Source of the DNA: Isoetes taiwanensis
Taxonomy: Eukaryota; Streptophyta; Lycopodiopsida; Isoetales; Isoetaceae
NCBI GenBank assembly: GCA_021234155.1
Contig: JAJEKV010000004.1
Coordinates: 25,961,831 to 26,025,830, forward strand
Direction of reading: 5' to 3'
DNA: 64,000 nucleotides
Part shown: positions 22,651 through 37,600 of the stretch, one piece after another
How positions within the stretch are numbered: position 1 is the stretch's first letter
How the letters are laid out: every line of letters begins with the position of its first letter
Program-made: the position numbers and the translations under genes
Notes under the pieces: model-generated
Told to the model about the DNA's origin: nothing
Databases searched by the model: none
Seen by the model: the letters and a program-made list of their open reading frames with translations, nothing else

Positions 22651-25600
22651 ACTTACAAACCACGGAATACTTGTTATTGAACTTATTACGCATTAACATT
22701 TTCTCCCCAATAAAAACGGAAAATCGGGGAAAAAATATCAATTTTAGCTAACGCCGATCTATCTCAGAAAGTTTTTGTCAACCGCCATAGTACACGCTGA
22801 TTTTGTAGCGTTTGGGGCTGTGTCTTTGTGAATGACCGGTCAGTTTCCACAACATCATCTCCAGTTTCATATGAACATGACCGCAGCTTACTCTGGAACG
22901 CGAATACTAGTCCCAGACTCGACACCGCACATTTTCAGATCTGTCAATAAAGAAAACGACCAAACAGCGGAATATTCGAAAGCAGCAGCCTGGCTCACGC
23001 CGTTGGTCAATATTCACGAAACCCTGACGACACCGTTGTCACAACCGCCCAGAGATGAGGAAAAAATTGCACAGAGCCTGAATAAACCACGTGCCTGGGA
23101 TCAATATCTAGTTTGCCAAAACATTCCGGCCAACAAGGAGCACCATCAGTGCTCATCTCTGGCTGGAATCCCACTCCATCTTACCAAAAGAGGGTTTGGT
23201 TATTAAATCGTGTGCTCAACGATTCGTGACCGGTCGAGTCGGTCATCTCCGCTTAAACGGTCCGCGACCAGGGCAACAGCTGACCGTAGCCCGACGTGCT
23301 TTGCTGAGGCAGTCAAACCCAGCCCAGCCTCAGAAATGCACCGCGTCAGGCCTCCCCGGAAACAGGGCTCAATCCCCTTTACACGTGACACCAGACGGGT
23401 CTACCCGCCATCAACGTCAGCGGCAGTTCACACGGAAACGCGCGGTTAACGGCTGGGCGCACTGGGAAAACGTGCACCATGGGTATGGCTCACCGCACAA
23501 GGCGTCCACATGGTGCGCCCACATGTCAACGGCACACTGGCAAACGCACACGCCAACGCACACCTCAGCGTCACCCCTGTACGTTCAATCAGGCATGTCC
23601 ACGTCACCGGGATGGCGCAGAACGCCGCGATCTGGGCGATAAAGATATCCTCGGACCCGCATACCGCAGCCCGAACCTCCCTCGATACAACACCGACACA
23701 TATAATATATCATTACGCCGATTAACGCCGACCAAGGTAATATTTCAGAACGGTCATGAAATACCATCAACCATCAACATCAAAACATGCCATCATCGCG
23801 GCACTGTTCATCGCGCCTCCGCTCAACATTCGAGGTTTTTATTCCTGCAACATTCCGCTCAAATTGTGCCGTGTCTTCGCAGCCTGCCTCGAGCTGTTCG
23901 CAGCCCATGCCCGCCAGGCTCACTCATTCATTAACAAATTTGCTCAATCTCACTTCCGCTGGACGACGAGCACCTTCCTGAAGAGGCGAATCTTCATTGC
24001 GGTCGCGGAGTATCACCGCCTACATGCCCAGCCGCTGCCCGCCACCGCAGCCAGCCCAATGCGGGAGATCCTCGATAAGCGTGAAGGCCGACCTCCCATC
24101 AAAGAGCATGGCCAGAGGCGCTTTCTGTCGCATTCCTTCGATCTCCTCCCGAGGTTCACTGGGGATCAAGTATTTAATCTACCTGGTCATGCTCATTGAC
24201 ATATCACGCCCAGAGATCATCGCCCGGCATCAACGCACGCGACCACAACAAGCTACGTCGTACGCGATCATTCAACTAAACATAGAATTGGTCCATAATC
24301 ATGCCTCGAGTCGATCGAGACCTGTCGTCTCCACACCATTAAATCGCAGCACGCCACAATCTTCTGGTACCAAACGCGCTCCACCGCGTTTCAATTTCGA
24401 CCAACATCGAGAATTGATCGCCTTCGCTTTTCGAGTTTGTCACAATCATCGAACTGCTTGCCGTCACTTCCAACCTGAGTGTCCACACTGCCCGACTGGG
24501 GAGTATGCTTCCTTCTCAACGAACTCACGTGAACATCCTCACGGTCCAGTGTCGGCAGTTCAGCCAGGATCGATTGGGTTCACCTCCTGACCTCGCCCCA
24601 GGCCTGCACCTCACCCTGCTGCCCCGGACCGAGTTTCACTTCACCTGACCTTGAGCCAAACATCTCCAACTTCGATCCTTCGATCGTCGATGCCTGTCTA
24701 CGATGCCCGACCAGCAGATACCCTCGAATCTCTCCACAGTCGTCGCGATATCGGTTAACATCGCTTTAAACTTCCACTTTGACGGTTAGCGTTCGGAGCG
24801 GTCGACAGTCGCACGATCGCAAACGCCATTTGGATGATCTTTGCGTCGTTAGCAACTCACCGCGAATACCCTTCACGCCCGTTATCCCGGCACATAAACC
24901 GCAGCACGTCTTCTGGTAACCGTTGTCCGCCCGCTGGTCATTCGTCCAGGACGATACCGCACCATGGATAACGACTGTCGCAAAGAAACCAGTTAAAGGC
25001 GCCATGAACCGGATTGCCCAGATGGTCTCCCCGTTACGTTACGCAGTTCCATCTCGGCGCAGCTGGTCGCACTGTCGCATCCTGCGGCTCCCACAGCACA
25101 ACGCCATCTTCTGATACTGTCCACCACCAACATCGCGATCTTCCTTCCACGGTCTGATTGCGAATCCACACTTGCGCTTGCCCAACGGCTCAATGCCCGG
25201 ACCGAATGTCCGCTGTTCCGCCGACATACCAGAGCTCCTTCGATGTGGCTGAATAGCCAGCCACATTCCCCGCCATGACCCGCGACACAGTTATTGTCGC
25301 CAGGCAGCGGATCAATTTCATACCGATGATCCGGCATCGCCGACAACCAGCACCATGAGAGCATTGAAGCCGTCTCCTTCATATCAGCCAGGCAAGCCCG
25401 CCTCATCGTTTCAGCCCCAGAGGCTTCGTCTGCTGCGCCCTCGAGTCTACAACCGCTGGCGCGATCCTCTCATCTTCCACTGTTCCAGCCGTCGAACATT
25501 GCAACGCACTAAAATGTCGTGAGCCCGAGCGCATCCGCCAACACTGGCCTCTGCCAGGCCACCACACGCCTTCTGCATGAGCACCGAGTTATCTGTCCGT

Positions 25601-28600
25601 CGCCAGCCTGTCTTTCATCAGCCCGGGCAGCTGACCGGCCAAGAAAGCTCATCGCTCGAACCCCTCAGGCTGTCACCAATCTTCACTTTCTCCTGCCGTC
25701 ACACCGGCCGTTATCTTAGCAAACACTAAACTTCCTAGGCACCGCTAGTCGAGAACCGGATTGGCTATTTTGAGGCAACACACGACCTGCCAGATCCTGC
25801 CGATGATGACCATTTTTCTCCGCGGCGACCGCCATCTCAGCGCAGCTATTCCGGGTGCCTCAACTTCTTCAGCACTCTCCCCGCGTCAGGCGCGCCCGAT
25901 CTCCGCATCAGGTCAAACAAAGAACACCATTCAAAGGAACCCCGAAGATGCTCACGAGCCATCGCCAAGCATTCGACACGGGCAGATGGTCATGAATTCA
26001 TTAGTGCTCACGGTCACAAGCTTCAAAAGCCGTCCATAATGTCTTCCTCTGATGACAGCCAAGCCCACCTGAGCACATCCCGCTCCCCGAAGCCCATCCA
26101 TCACTGATCCGGAAGCCAAGACACCTCAGCCCTGATGGTGCAAGCCTCAGCTCAACGCTCATAGTTCACATTCTGAACGCCATCCTTCTCTTAAAGAGAA
26201 TGGGCTTCAAATGGCGAAACATCAGGTCTAAGTTCCAGCAGCCCAACCGACGAACCGCCGTCGTCTCCATACATGAAGTCTTCAGCCGCTTGTTATTAAC
26301 CGCGACGAATTTCATATGAGGAGCTGCTGATTATCTCGAAAGAGATCATGGAATTCCGCGATCACCAGCCGGGCACTGTCGAGCATCTTCTTGCCCGTAC
26401 CGTTCGCCAGGTCGCATGCCACTGCTCACCTGACGCATTGAACGGCTGACAACGTGATGACGGGAACAACTTCACCGCTAACACATCCACGCGGGCGGCC
26501 GGAAGCACCGCCTCAATACCGGTCCGGCATCTATTCCCCAGCGGTCACATTGTTAACGCCCACACGCTTCATCCGGATTAATCCGCAGTCGAGCGCCCAC
26601 ACACCCCACCGCCGCCCGCCATTTGCTGAAGATAACTGCCCGGCTTGACTTGCGGTTTCAATCAACATTTGAACCATTCGGGATGCAGTTATGGTTACCG
26701 AGTCTGATTCACGAATGACTCTGGTCTGCCTTCATCGCGGAAATTCACGATATCGCCTCGCTTGCCTCGATCAATCAACGGGCTGCAGTTTTCCGCCGTC
26801 GCGTCAGTGATCAGAGCACCATCCTCAATCACATGTCGCGATCACGACGGTGGCGTATTCTATGGTTCGTCGAGTTCGCTAAATGCCGCACTGCCCTTTC
26901 GGTATCGCCCAGTGATCGCGATCGCCAGCCTGATTCGTCTGGCGACCGCCCGCCGTTTTCTCGGTCACCGCGGGCCTAGTCGCCCCAGCGGCCTCGCCGC
27001 CGGTGCTTTCAATCCCCGGAACGCTCAGCCCGTCCGCCCCGCAGCCATAGTCTGACCGCCGACATCGCCCAACACAGTTCAGTGATCTCCTCGACCCTCA
27101 ATATGCTTTCATCGCGCTTCTCCCCATCCGCACATACCTTTCAACATGAATTCCTCCTGCAGACGTACTTCTGCCTGTCGCATCCCAGAACCCGTCACAT
27201 CACACCAGACCCCACCGCCCATCGAGCGCTGAGGTTTCTTAGCAACTTCTCCCCGGCCACATCCGCCAGCATGTGCCTTGTATTAATCCCTTCCGACCAA
27301 CCGCGCGGCTCCTTCGCTGGTCGCTGCCACCTTCCTGTCTGCCCATGCCATACATTGTCACACTGACCATCTGTTCACCATGCCCGCTTTCCACCATCTC
27401 GACTGTCGAACGTTCAGTCGCCTCCGATACATTGGTACCAGCGAAACTTTTCCGGTAGTCGAGGGTTCGCGTCCTTTGTTCATCCCGCCTCTTTCAGCCC
27501 CTTGCTCATCGTTCGCCTTTCCAGTTCAGTTCCAGCCGAGTTCCAGAACTGAGTCGATCCTCCTTGTTCTTCAGCCCTGCCGAGTCGCCAGGTGGCCGTT
27601 CATCACCGCCTCGCCAGTGCGGAGCACAGAGCCTTTATTCGCCAGAAACATCCGATATCTTCCCGGGTCTACCCTCTCGAACAAGTCTTGCCCAAGTGGT
27701 TCCGCTGGGTTCCGTTTCTTCCATCCGGCAGCCGGCCTCAGCCTGCCCACACACCACCATGGCTGAGCGAGTTGCTTCATTGCCTCTGGCATTGATTATG
27801 AGCCTGTTACACACTGCGTAACGTACATCAACAAAACATTTCAGTGCAACGTAGATCATATTCACATATATTATATAACATTTAGTATTGTAAACTGGCT
27901 CAAGAGTTCATCCAGTTCAACGCCGGAAGAAGACGGTTGTCCCTCGGGCGAACTTTTTGTTCGATTGCCCATCGACGACCTGTTCCGATGATGCCCGCCG
28001 ACAAGTCGCCGCAGCCACCGCATCTTTCTGACTCGCGTCGATTGCAAGAGCCGCGGCGATCGCCAACGCCGCCGACGCCGACAGTATGACGGTCGGAAAC
28101 CGCGTCACTGTTCTCGATCAGCATCGAAGATAACGGATACTACGCCGCGAAGATGCCCGCCGGCTCGAGCGTGCAGCAATCACACGAACTCTTCACCGCC
28201 CGCGTGATCACCGCTATCTGTCAGCCCAGGCAACAGCCGGAGGCACTGCCGCCGAAGCCTCCAGCCCCCGCCCAGCCCGCGTAGCCTGTCGACCCCATCT
28301 GGTGAGGCCTCCGATTTTGCACGACTGTTCGAGGTCGATTCTTCTCCCGGTGGTGTCGAACCGGCAGCCACGATCCGTCTCCGCTCGAGGCTGGCAATGC
28401 CCTCCCGATCGCCCGAACAGATAATCAAGTTAACTTCCTCGCAGGCCCGCCCAGCTGAGCGAAAGTTCAGGAAAGCCCCTGGTTTGTTTAGTCGCCCGTT
28501 CCATCGCCTAGTCGGTGGAGTAGTCATTCACCAGCTCCTTCCTCGGAGACCGGAAGGCTCGATACCGAGAGTATCCTCCGCTGATGATGATCGCCAGTTT

Positions 28601-31600
28601 GCGATGCCCACCGAGTGGGGGTTAACGCCGACAGCCTGCCGGTTCGTCGAAGTTCGCCTGACCGCTCGCCAGTCGCCGCCTCCTCCCGAGTCGGCCCGCA
28701 CAGGTCATCACCGGACCCGCCCGCTTCGTCGGCACCGCTGGCATTCCAAGCAGCGGGGTCCACCCGACAAGGCCGCCCCCGCCGCCGCAAGACGCGCTGG
28801 AAGAGGCCAAGCGTCACGCAGAAGCACTGATCTCGTTGGTCGTCGTGACTACGTGGTCCGGCAGCCGGGCGCTGGTCGGGACACGGAGCGTTGGGACATT
28901 TCGCGTCGCCGAGTGATGGGCGGGAACAAACAGTTCACGCAAGGGGAACCCAACCAGGAAGGTCCCACCTTGCTAAGAAGATCGTCTATATAAATGAAGT
29001 CGACGGCGTATTGAAACAACATTTTCGTCGAAGACTTTTGAAGATGTCACGACAGCTCGCCACAGCATCATCGCTGCGAAGTCAGCCAGCGGCCGCTGAC
29101 CGGGCGCAATAGCGATAACAGACGGAGGGTAGCGCCGTGAGTCGACATCGCCAAGCAAAGGAGAAAGCAATCCCCGCAGGCGCCCAATGAAAGTGATGGG
29201 CCTATTTGTAAAAGTGAAAACCCCACTTGATGACCATCGAGTTGGGTTTATTCTACCACAGGAGGCACCACAGCTTGAGGTTGGCTACCCAGCAGCATCA
29301 ACGGTCTGAAGAAATCGGAGACCATGAACACGAGGCCTCACGCTGCGCCCGCATCATTTCAACCAGCTCATCCCCGCCACGCAGATACGGGTTCCACTGC
29401 TGACTAATCACCTGCGAGTTTGCTGCCGTAATTCACTGAATCCCGTCGAGTTGTGGCACTGACCCTCATTTGGCCCATTTGAGTCGCTTTTGGCCTTGGG
29501 CATGAATCACAGTGCCAAATGGCTTTTGAGAATCTCGTACTGCCCCGGTCGCAGAGACACGTTCACTTTGTTTAAAACTCAATTTTATCGTGGCCCAGTG
29601 CCAGACCCCAATTCACCAATTGCCAGACAGCATTGTTTGTTCACAGGCCCTTATACATCAGCCTCGTTATTTCACAAAGTCTGGCGCCTCGATGTGCCCC
29701 GGAAGACATGTTCCCCGCCTCATGAGGTAACTTCGGCAGTCGGCAGTCGCTGCATCTTAGTCGCGACTATTTTGCTCTCGCTGCTCGGTAGTTAACGCCA
29801 GCGATCTCGTCGGGTTGAACAAGATGTGACCGTTTTGACGGTGCCCAGCCTGTTATCCGCATTCTTCTCGGGAGGCGCCCATTTCGAGCCACCTCCGGAC
29901 TTTTCTGAGCGGTTTAGTGGCGGCGCTCACGTTTGCTTGTCGACACCGCCGACACCGTGCCCGCACAGCAGGGCCCCTGACCTCGTTACGTGGCCAGCGA
30001 TCCCCACATTTACCGGGTCCACAGCCACAGCCCCTGCCCATCGTCGAACAGGAGCCGTTAAAATTAAAGCGTCGCCGATCAGCGTCGTCGCTGGTGCCTT
30101 TCTGGTTCGAAGAAAGCTTGCGTTCTCCTGCAGATGGTCGTCGAGTCGCCCGTCGGTTGCGGTCTTCACCGACGGCCCGATGACGGGCCCGCCGCTCGAG
30201 CCTCAACACTTTCTGTTCGCTTATGGCTTTGGCCTCCCGCTCGTCGGCCTGGCTGTCGCCCCGACCGTTCCGCCCCACGCTCAGCTCACATCGCCTATTT
30301 AGCGGTCACGGCCCAGTTAACGCCTTCCCTCTCTTCCTGCTCGCAGTGAACCACCGGTCTCGGTCGCTGATTGTCCGGCCCCGCCGCCCGCGGTTGGTAC
30401 CGTTGTCGCTGACCGGCCGCCGCCTCGCCTCCTCCTTCGCATCTTCCCAGATTTGTTGCACGGCTTCACCAGCCGCATCGCCGTCCGGACCGCCGAGCAT
30501 GCTCGGCGATCGAAAGAATGAGTCGGCGCCGAGATCCGCCGTTCAGGGCTTTCGTGCCAGTTATAGTTATCATTTGCGGCAGTTGTCGACGAGTTAAGCG
30601 CCGTGAAGACGGCTTGGCGGTTCGGAAAGGTAGTTCTGGCGAAGAACATTTAAATGTCCGGCCCAGCCATAGCTGGGTTTCAACCACTTTTGGTTGCGCC
30701 AGTATCTAAAACCCCACTGTCCGACGTTATGCCTGTACCGATTTGGCGCATCCGTACCGCCCGGCGCCGACGGGCAGGAGACATGGCGGGATTCCACTTT
30801 AATTGATAAGACAAGATTTCATCGAGCCCTTAGTTTAATTTAGATTATCGGGTTGTTTATCATATTCTGCTGGTCTTTGAAACAAAATGGTCAACCACGT
30901 TGATGCCAGCCGGTTTGAGAATGTTTTCGGGCCCCGCCGACGCAGGAGACCAATTCTTGTTACTCATCACCTTGTTTTTTATTATTTTTATTCATTTTAA
31001 TCGTTATTAGCTTAAGATAACTGGTTGTGTCGAGAAAAATCATTTTCGAGAGTTTATGATCCTATCAGCAGAAGCATCGGAATATGGCCACAGCCAGCCT
31101 GGTCACCGTTCGACATTACGTGACGCCCCTGCGGAGGCGTGGCGACTCACCGATACAGTTCAGAGTTCACTACAATACCCATACACGATAGTAGCCACCG
31201 CACCGTGCCGCGGGAAGAGTGCCGCCCGTGGCTCACGGCCGCTGAAAGCGTGAACACACACGCCCAGCACATGCCACATGACCTCATCACGGTCCCTCCA
31301 CACCGCACCAGATCACAAATCTCACGGGCGCCTCCGCGGGGAGGACCTGGTTCCGTAGCCGCGCATGGGACTACGGCACGGATTGCCGGCACATGAACGC
31401 CGGCTTAGGTCCGATCGCCCTTCGCGCACATTTCGTGGTCCAGGCAACGTGATCGATCGCAGGCCCGCCGGAGCGCATGGTCAGCAGCTGGCTCGGTCTG
31501 TCCTCCCAGCTCACGGTATCTCCACATGTCGATCAGTGATTAACGCCGTTCTATCGAATTCATCACGGTGTCGAGCCCATGCCTGCCATGGCGTCATTAG

Positions 31601-34600
31601 ACCAGTCGGCTGGTCGATCTCGGCAGTTTCATCAGAACGCTCAAGAGTCGCATGAACCTTTCCGCCTGGGCCCCGCCCCTTCGCTATCTCGGTGCCTGCA
31701 GGCACGTGCCCGACCCATGGTGCCAGAGGCTGGTCTCAGAGCGATCCGATCACTGTTTTCAGGTTCACTCCCAGCTGCCACCACATCTCAAGAGAATCAA
31801 ACGTTCATCTACAGACAGTCTCTTTAGCGAGTTCCGGCATTCAGAGTATTCAGCACGTTACGAGCAATTTATCAGGCTGAACCCAACGAGCCCATGACCG
31901 CGGCCTGGCCACAACTGCTCAACACCGACCGATCGAAGCCTCGGCTCACGTCGAACACCGCGTAGCCCGACGTGCCTTGCTCTGATGCTCAAACGGAGTC
32001 CCAAGTCTTGCAGGAACACAGTTGGGCTCCCTCCCAAATAGACATTGGGGTTGGTTAGTTTCCATCATCTCTTTGAGGACACCATCGAATTCACTCGTTA
32101 TCATCGACAGGGCGGCAAAACGCGTTCAATACGGAAACGTGCGCACATTGCGCCACTGAAAACGCGCACATCATTCCATGGCCACTTGGCGAGCAAGTGT
32201 CCACATGGAAATCGCGCCCCACGCTGATCGCAGCACATCGGCAAACGTGCATTGTGCCAACGCATTTCAGTCAGTTCTCAGGCCACCCAATCGGTTGATA
32301 CGCCCGCGAAGATGACGCCGCCCGATTTACGGTATCGCCAGACCCGGCAAAGATACGTCCCGACCGCATAACGCCGAACGCCACACCTGCTGCAGCGCTG
32401 AAAGCTCGAAATATCCGTCAACACTGGCGCACAACGGCTCAAAGAGTGTGTTCAGCGTCTGTATTAACGTAGAGGAAATGAGTGGCACAGTGGAAACCAC
32501 GAATGTGGTCGGCAATCTTAGGTTCGTGGTTGTCGGGCGATAATCGTGGGGCCCCATGTTTCAGCGCCATGGCCTGCCCGAGTTACGGCAGATTCAAATC
32601 CGCATCTGCTCTAATTCATCATTTTCCGAAAGGTGAAGGAAAGAACGCATCCATAGTTGCGGAGGCGAGATCAGAGAAGGCTCGATGCCGTGTTACATTC
32701 CACGAGTCCCCAGCGTCGAAGCCCGATGATGAAACAGCAGTCACAGTCACTTTCGATGCCCGTCGAGTCGAGATATGAAGGTCGCCACCGCCTGTGGTCA
32801 TTAATCGGCACAGCAGATTTTTGAAGATGACAACGGAAGCGATTCATACAGACGAGGCTTCCCGCCCAGCTTATGCATGTCTACCTTCATCTTACCATTG
32901 CGCACATTAGATTTGCACGATGCCCATACGTAATTTAGCACACTGGTCTTTGTTCTATTTAATATAATTATTGCAATTACCATATAGCAACATAACATGC
33001 TCAATACCTCCAACACTTACATGAAAGAGAATACCTTGCGCAACAGACGTATCGTCATGGCGAAACGATGGCCTTCACCGCTTGTCAGCAATGGCACATT
33101 CTCGGAATCGACAGACATCGAGTCGAGTTACGAAGATTACAAACCACCGGGCACCGAAGACGATCGCGCTGGTCATCTCGCGATCGCCAATTGACGATCC
33201 ATTCGACAAGTTGCGATCCACCTACACCGAGAATTACGGCTTCGTTCATGACCCAGAGCATTTCACGACGACAAACACGCGCAATCGCACTGCCACGCCA
33301 GACACCGCGGGTCAGCAGCACGGTCGCTGGCCTCCGCCTCGTCTCATGCTGATGTCACCACAGACAATACCACCAGCACACCGCCCGCCTGGACACCAAA
33401 GCCCCACTGCAGTTCAATACTTCTGCGCTCTCTCGCCCTCATTCTCAATCAGCTGGACCCCTGACATGTTCATAACGCCAAGGCAAAAAACAGTCTCCTT
33501 CTTCGCGGGAACCCACCTGTCGTCAGGCGTGAACCCCATCCAATTTGCACCACGGCTTGCAGTGAATACGCATTCATCTCCATTTCAATCAAACCCCAAC
33601 CGGATCCGCCACCGAACGATTATCACGCTGGTCACGGCGCGAACAATGCATCCAATTTCATTAGAACAAATCCCTTAATCTTGGTATTCAGCGACTCGAC
33701 ATTCGCGACGGCGCCACGGCTTACGAGTAACACTTTACCGTACGCGCAACACGCATCCCGGCTTAAACAGGCAACATTTGCACCATGACAATCATCATTG
33801 CCTTTGAGTTCACCATCCTCATAATGAACCACATACGCTGGTCACAGCCCACAGCGGCCGGTATTTTGCCCGCTCACATCTCGGACCATCGCCGCCGTCA
33901 GCCCACTGAGTTGCGCCGTCACGGCGCATCCTCCCAATATCGACACATCCGTTAAGGCGAGTTCGGAACTCCTGTGTTGAGCGGAACCGAAGAACGCATC
34001 TTGCCTGCTGGGCTGAAGCCCTTGTGGCCCAAATTGCCTCCACACCCCCACAATCACCCGCCCACCTGCAGACAGCAATCACCACCTCACGCCCACTTCA
34101 GCGAGTTTGTACGATCCCCGAACCTGGCAACACCATCTTTTGCACCTCGGCATCACCAGCCAGCTGAGCAATTCCCGCCACGCCCCTCGAAGTTTCAAGC
34201 CGCGATCCATCACCTATCATTTCATCATCCTCCGCCTGCCACAGCCAGCCAGCCCATCAATGAGTTTTTCACGGAAAGCAAGTGTGGGTCTCCAGCCTCT
34301 GGGACCACCACTGTGAACTTTCGTTCGATACTTTGATCTTGAGCTGGCACTGGCGAGTCCACAGACAACCATTACTTCATCCTCGATGGCAAGTTCTTCC
34401 CAAGCTTGGGCGATTATTCAGCAACAGACACCACGTAAACCATCTCGATCCCAGCATGAAGGCGACATGCACCCTTTAACGTGGTCTGACATCCTGTCAC
34501 AGCATCTCTCCTCCATTTACCGTTCGATCTGCCGCTTCCAGGCAGCCTGCGCCACCATCTGACCTTTCTTCTGCCAGAGTGACACACGATTGCCTGTCAG

Positions 34601-37600
34601 CCACCACGTTTCTCCCCACATGCATTCTTACGCCAGTTCCCGCAGCCAGCTGCGGCTCATCTCATCGCCATGCTCACATCCGGGGATCCAGAAAGTTTCC
34701 TTTTAGCAATCATAGTGAATGGATAACAAAACCCTCATCACTGATTTGATACCGAATAGTTCACCCACTAACGTCTGACAGATTTGTAACCATCATCGTT
34801 ATTTCCGGAGTCTTCGTTAATCCCCAGACGCCAGTCCGCTCATCAGACTTAGTGAAATCAGACAAGATCATCACCATTCATCTCAAAACACTGAATCCTG
34901 GTTTCTTCACCTTTGGCAGCAAGATGGCAATGTATCAGTTCGATTGCTGATCGGGTCATCAAGCTACCAAGGCTCGCGATACTGCCTGTCGAGTTCATGT
35001 TCCCACCAGTCATTCACGTAGTAGAGGGCAGCGGGCCCAGCGTCATCCGCGATGCACGTGCCCAACATGTTAATGTCTATTTCATTCCCACACAACCATC
35101 GATTCCAGCCCAGCCTCCCACCTCAAACATCAATATCCTTTCTGCCGAATGTCAACAGCAACCTGTCAGGTCGATTGCGTTATCCAACTCCCGAGTTCCT
35201 CAACCTGTTCTCATCTCCATCAATCATTGCTGAAGTCTGGCTCAACACCAACACCAGAATCAATATTGCAAAGAGAGGCTGTCAGAAGGCTTCAATGCTC
35301 CAACAACTTCATCAAAGAAACGATCAGCTCATGGAGTACCGATCCTCGGGTTGGCTCGACATCATCCAGCACAGAAGACGGTGACTCAATAAGCAAAATC
35401 AGTGTCAGGCCGCCAACTTTTAGGTAATTCAGGTCTGGCATCAGGTGACGGGACCCGCCCAGTCAACGAAGTTTATCAGACCGGCGCTCATCGGATTCAG
35501 CCACCGAAGAGCATCCACGCCACGAAACACCTTTAATCACCTTTCCGAATTATTCGAAGATCATCATCAACTTACATCGAATCTGTGTTAAAGCGTTTTA
35601 TCTGACTCTGTCTTAAGTCATCCGATAACAGACACAAGCTACAGGGTCGAGACAAAACCCAGACCCCTGGCAAGAGTATCAACGGACAGCGAGTAAATCG
35701 CCAACGATCAGCCTGGGCATGACCTGTCCGGCCAACTTGTCCAAAACATGTCATTAAGAGACCCCATTAGAGTCCATATGTGCATGACCATTGATACATC
35801 TCAGCCTGAATATCTAAATTCATACATCATTGCAGCAGAAACACGGCAAATTCATCGGGAGGCACTTTAACTTCAATATTGTGTTCGACAATGCATCCGA
35901 AAGACGGAAGTTGATGGAATACAACATTTTACGAAGATGATGCGCCGACATCGTTTATCAGCATTAAGCGAGGCAGGTTACTCAGAACAATGTGCCGCCA
36001 CCATTGAATGACCAAATTCCCCATTAAACGACGTACGTGCCACCAGCCCACAGTTGCACCTCCACCAATGCCATCTCGATATCGCAGCTCCAACGGGTCA
36101 AGCCACCAAAACGCACACACGAACTTCCGCTTTGTAGCGTCATCGCTTCCATTCGACAAAGCATTGAACCCTCGTTTCTCTCCCACCTCGCTGGGCAGCA
36201 ACATCTGCGCTGAACGAGCAAAGACAGGTCTGTTGCCGTCGACCGTCACGACTAAACCCCAAAATGTAAGACAAAGATACCACCGCCTGCACGAATATGC
36301 CTGTGCAGAGCTCACTGCCTCATTCCACAGCCTGTCGCTTAAGATCGCATTTTGCGCCAACACATAGTTACGCATGCCAGGTTCCCGCGAAAATAACCAT
36401 ATATCGATTCAAAGAACTGTATTAAGATTTTGACTTCAATCGCGTATATTTCCACATCTGCTTCTTCATCGCCATTACCGTTTCAATATCTCGCGATAAA
36501 GACGCGAACATTTGTAGGTAACAGAGCCGATGGAAGCGCCAGTGGGATCATTGCCCAGAAAGAACATCTGAACAAGACCGCTGAACATGAGCACAGCACG
36601 ACGCACGAGAGCGGAACATATCCTCACCAAACAAACATGGTTGCCGAGCATTCAAAAGCACACCATAAAGATCAACGGTTGCCTCGCCTACCGGTACCCA
36701 TTGCACGAGCATCTATCTCGTCATTACAGCGTTGATTTGAACGACGACCGTCAAGAACAGATAGAAGCACAAAACTTGACATTCTGCAAAGACAACCTTT
36801 TGCACAAGATTTCATAGAAAGCCTGCATATTGGCGGTTGCGCACGGCTCATCTCGCATCACTGCAACATTACATTTGCCCAGTTATCGTCTTTAATGATA
36901 ACAAAGATGAGCGGTTCTGTTACCAGAGCGTAGAAGGAGAAGTTACGATCGTAATCACCTGTGCCAGAACGCTTTCAGAATGGCTAATGCCAGCTCACCT
37001 CAGTCCCAGAAGAAAGACAGCCCAGCGAGCGCGTCATGACCGTCGCACGAGCCCGCCAACAGTTATCTGCTCATGCCTCAGTGCCTTCTCCTGCTTTTTC
37101 CTCTGTACATTTATTTCAAAGCTCCGATCGCATCGTGAGGCTACATGATTCCACCACCGACAGAGCGATCGATCACAGCCCCGATCATCACAAGAACATC
37201 GATACCCCCGATGACGTGACAACACTGCAGGGTCCATGCAGATTATCGACAAACCAGCGAGCGAGCGAAGCGGTGAGCGAAAGGAAAGAGGCGATATGCC
37301 CACAAGACTGGACACACGTTAGCATTACTGAGGAGCCGTCGCCGCCAGTCGACGTTTTGAATGATGACTGATGCCTTGACGCCTTCACGAGCGTCTGATT
37401 TGCCGGGTATTCGCCATGGATGACGTCACCGAGAATGACCGCACAGAAGAGGTCGTTAGTCCAAGAATCAGGTACGGTAGTTTTGCGCCTGATTGTCATG
37501 TCCACAGCCGTCATAACACCCGTAGGAACGTGACGTCACTCCACGGCCGCAGCCCGGGTGAGCACCCGCCAGTATTTCGGTGTAACGGCCCACTGGCGGC

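Noticed and set aside
29853-30278. 141-codon Arg-rich minus-strand ORF
   Set aside because: It lies in the GC-rich block, where overlapping frames are open on both strands. Its composition follows base content and no domain is visible.
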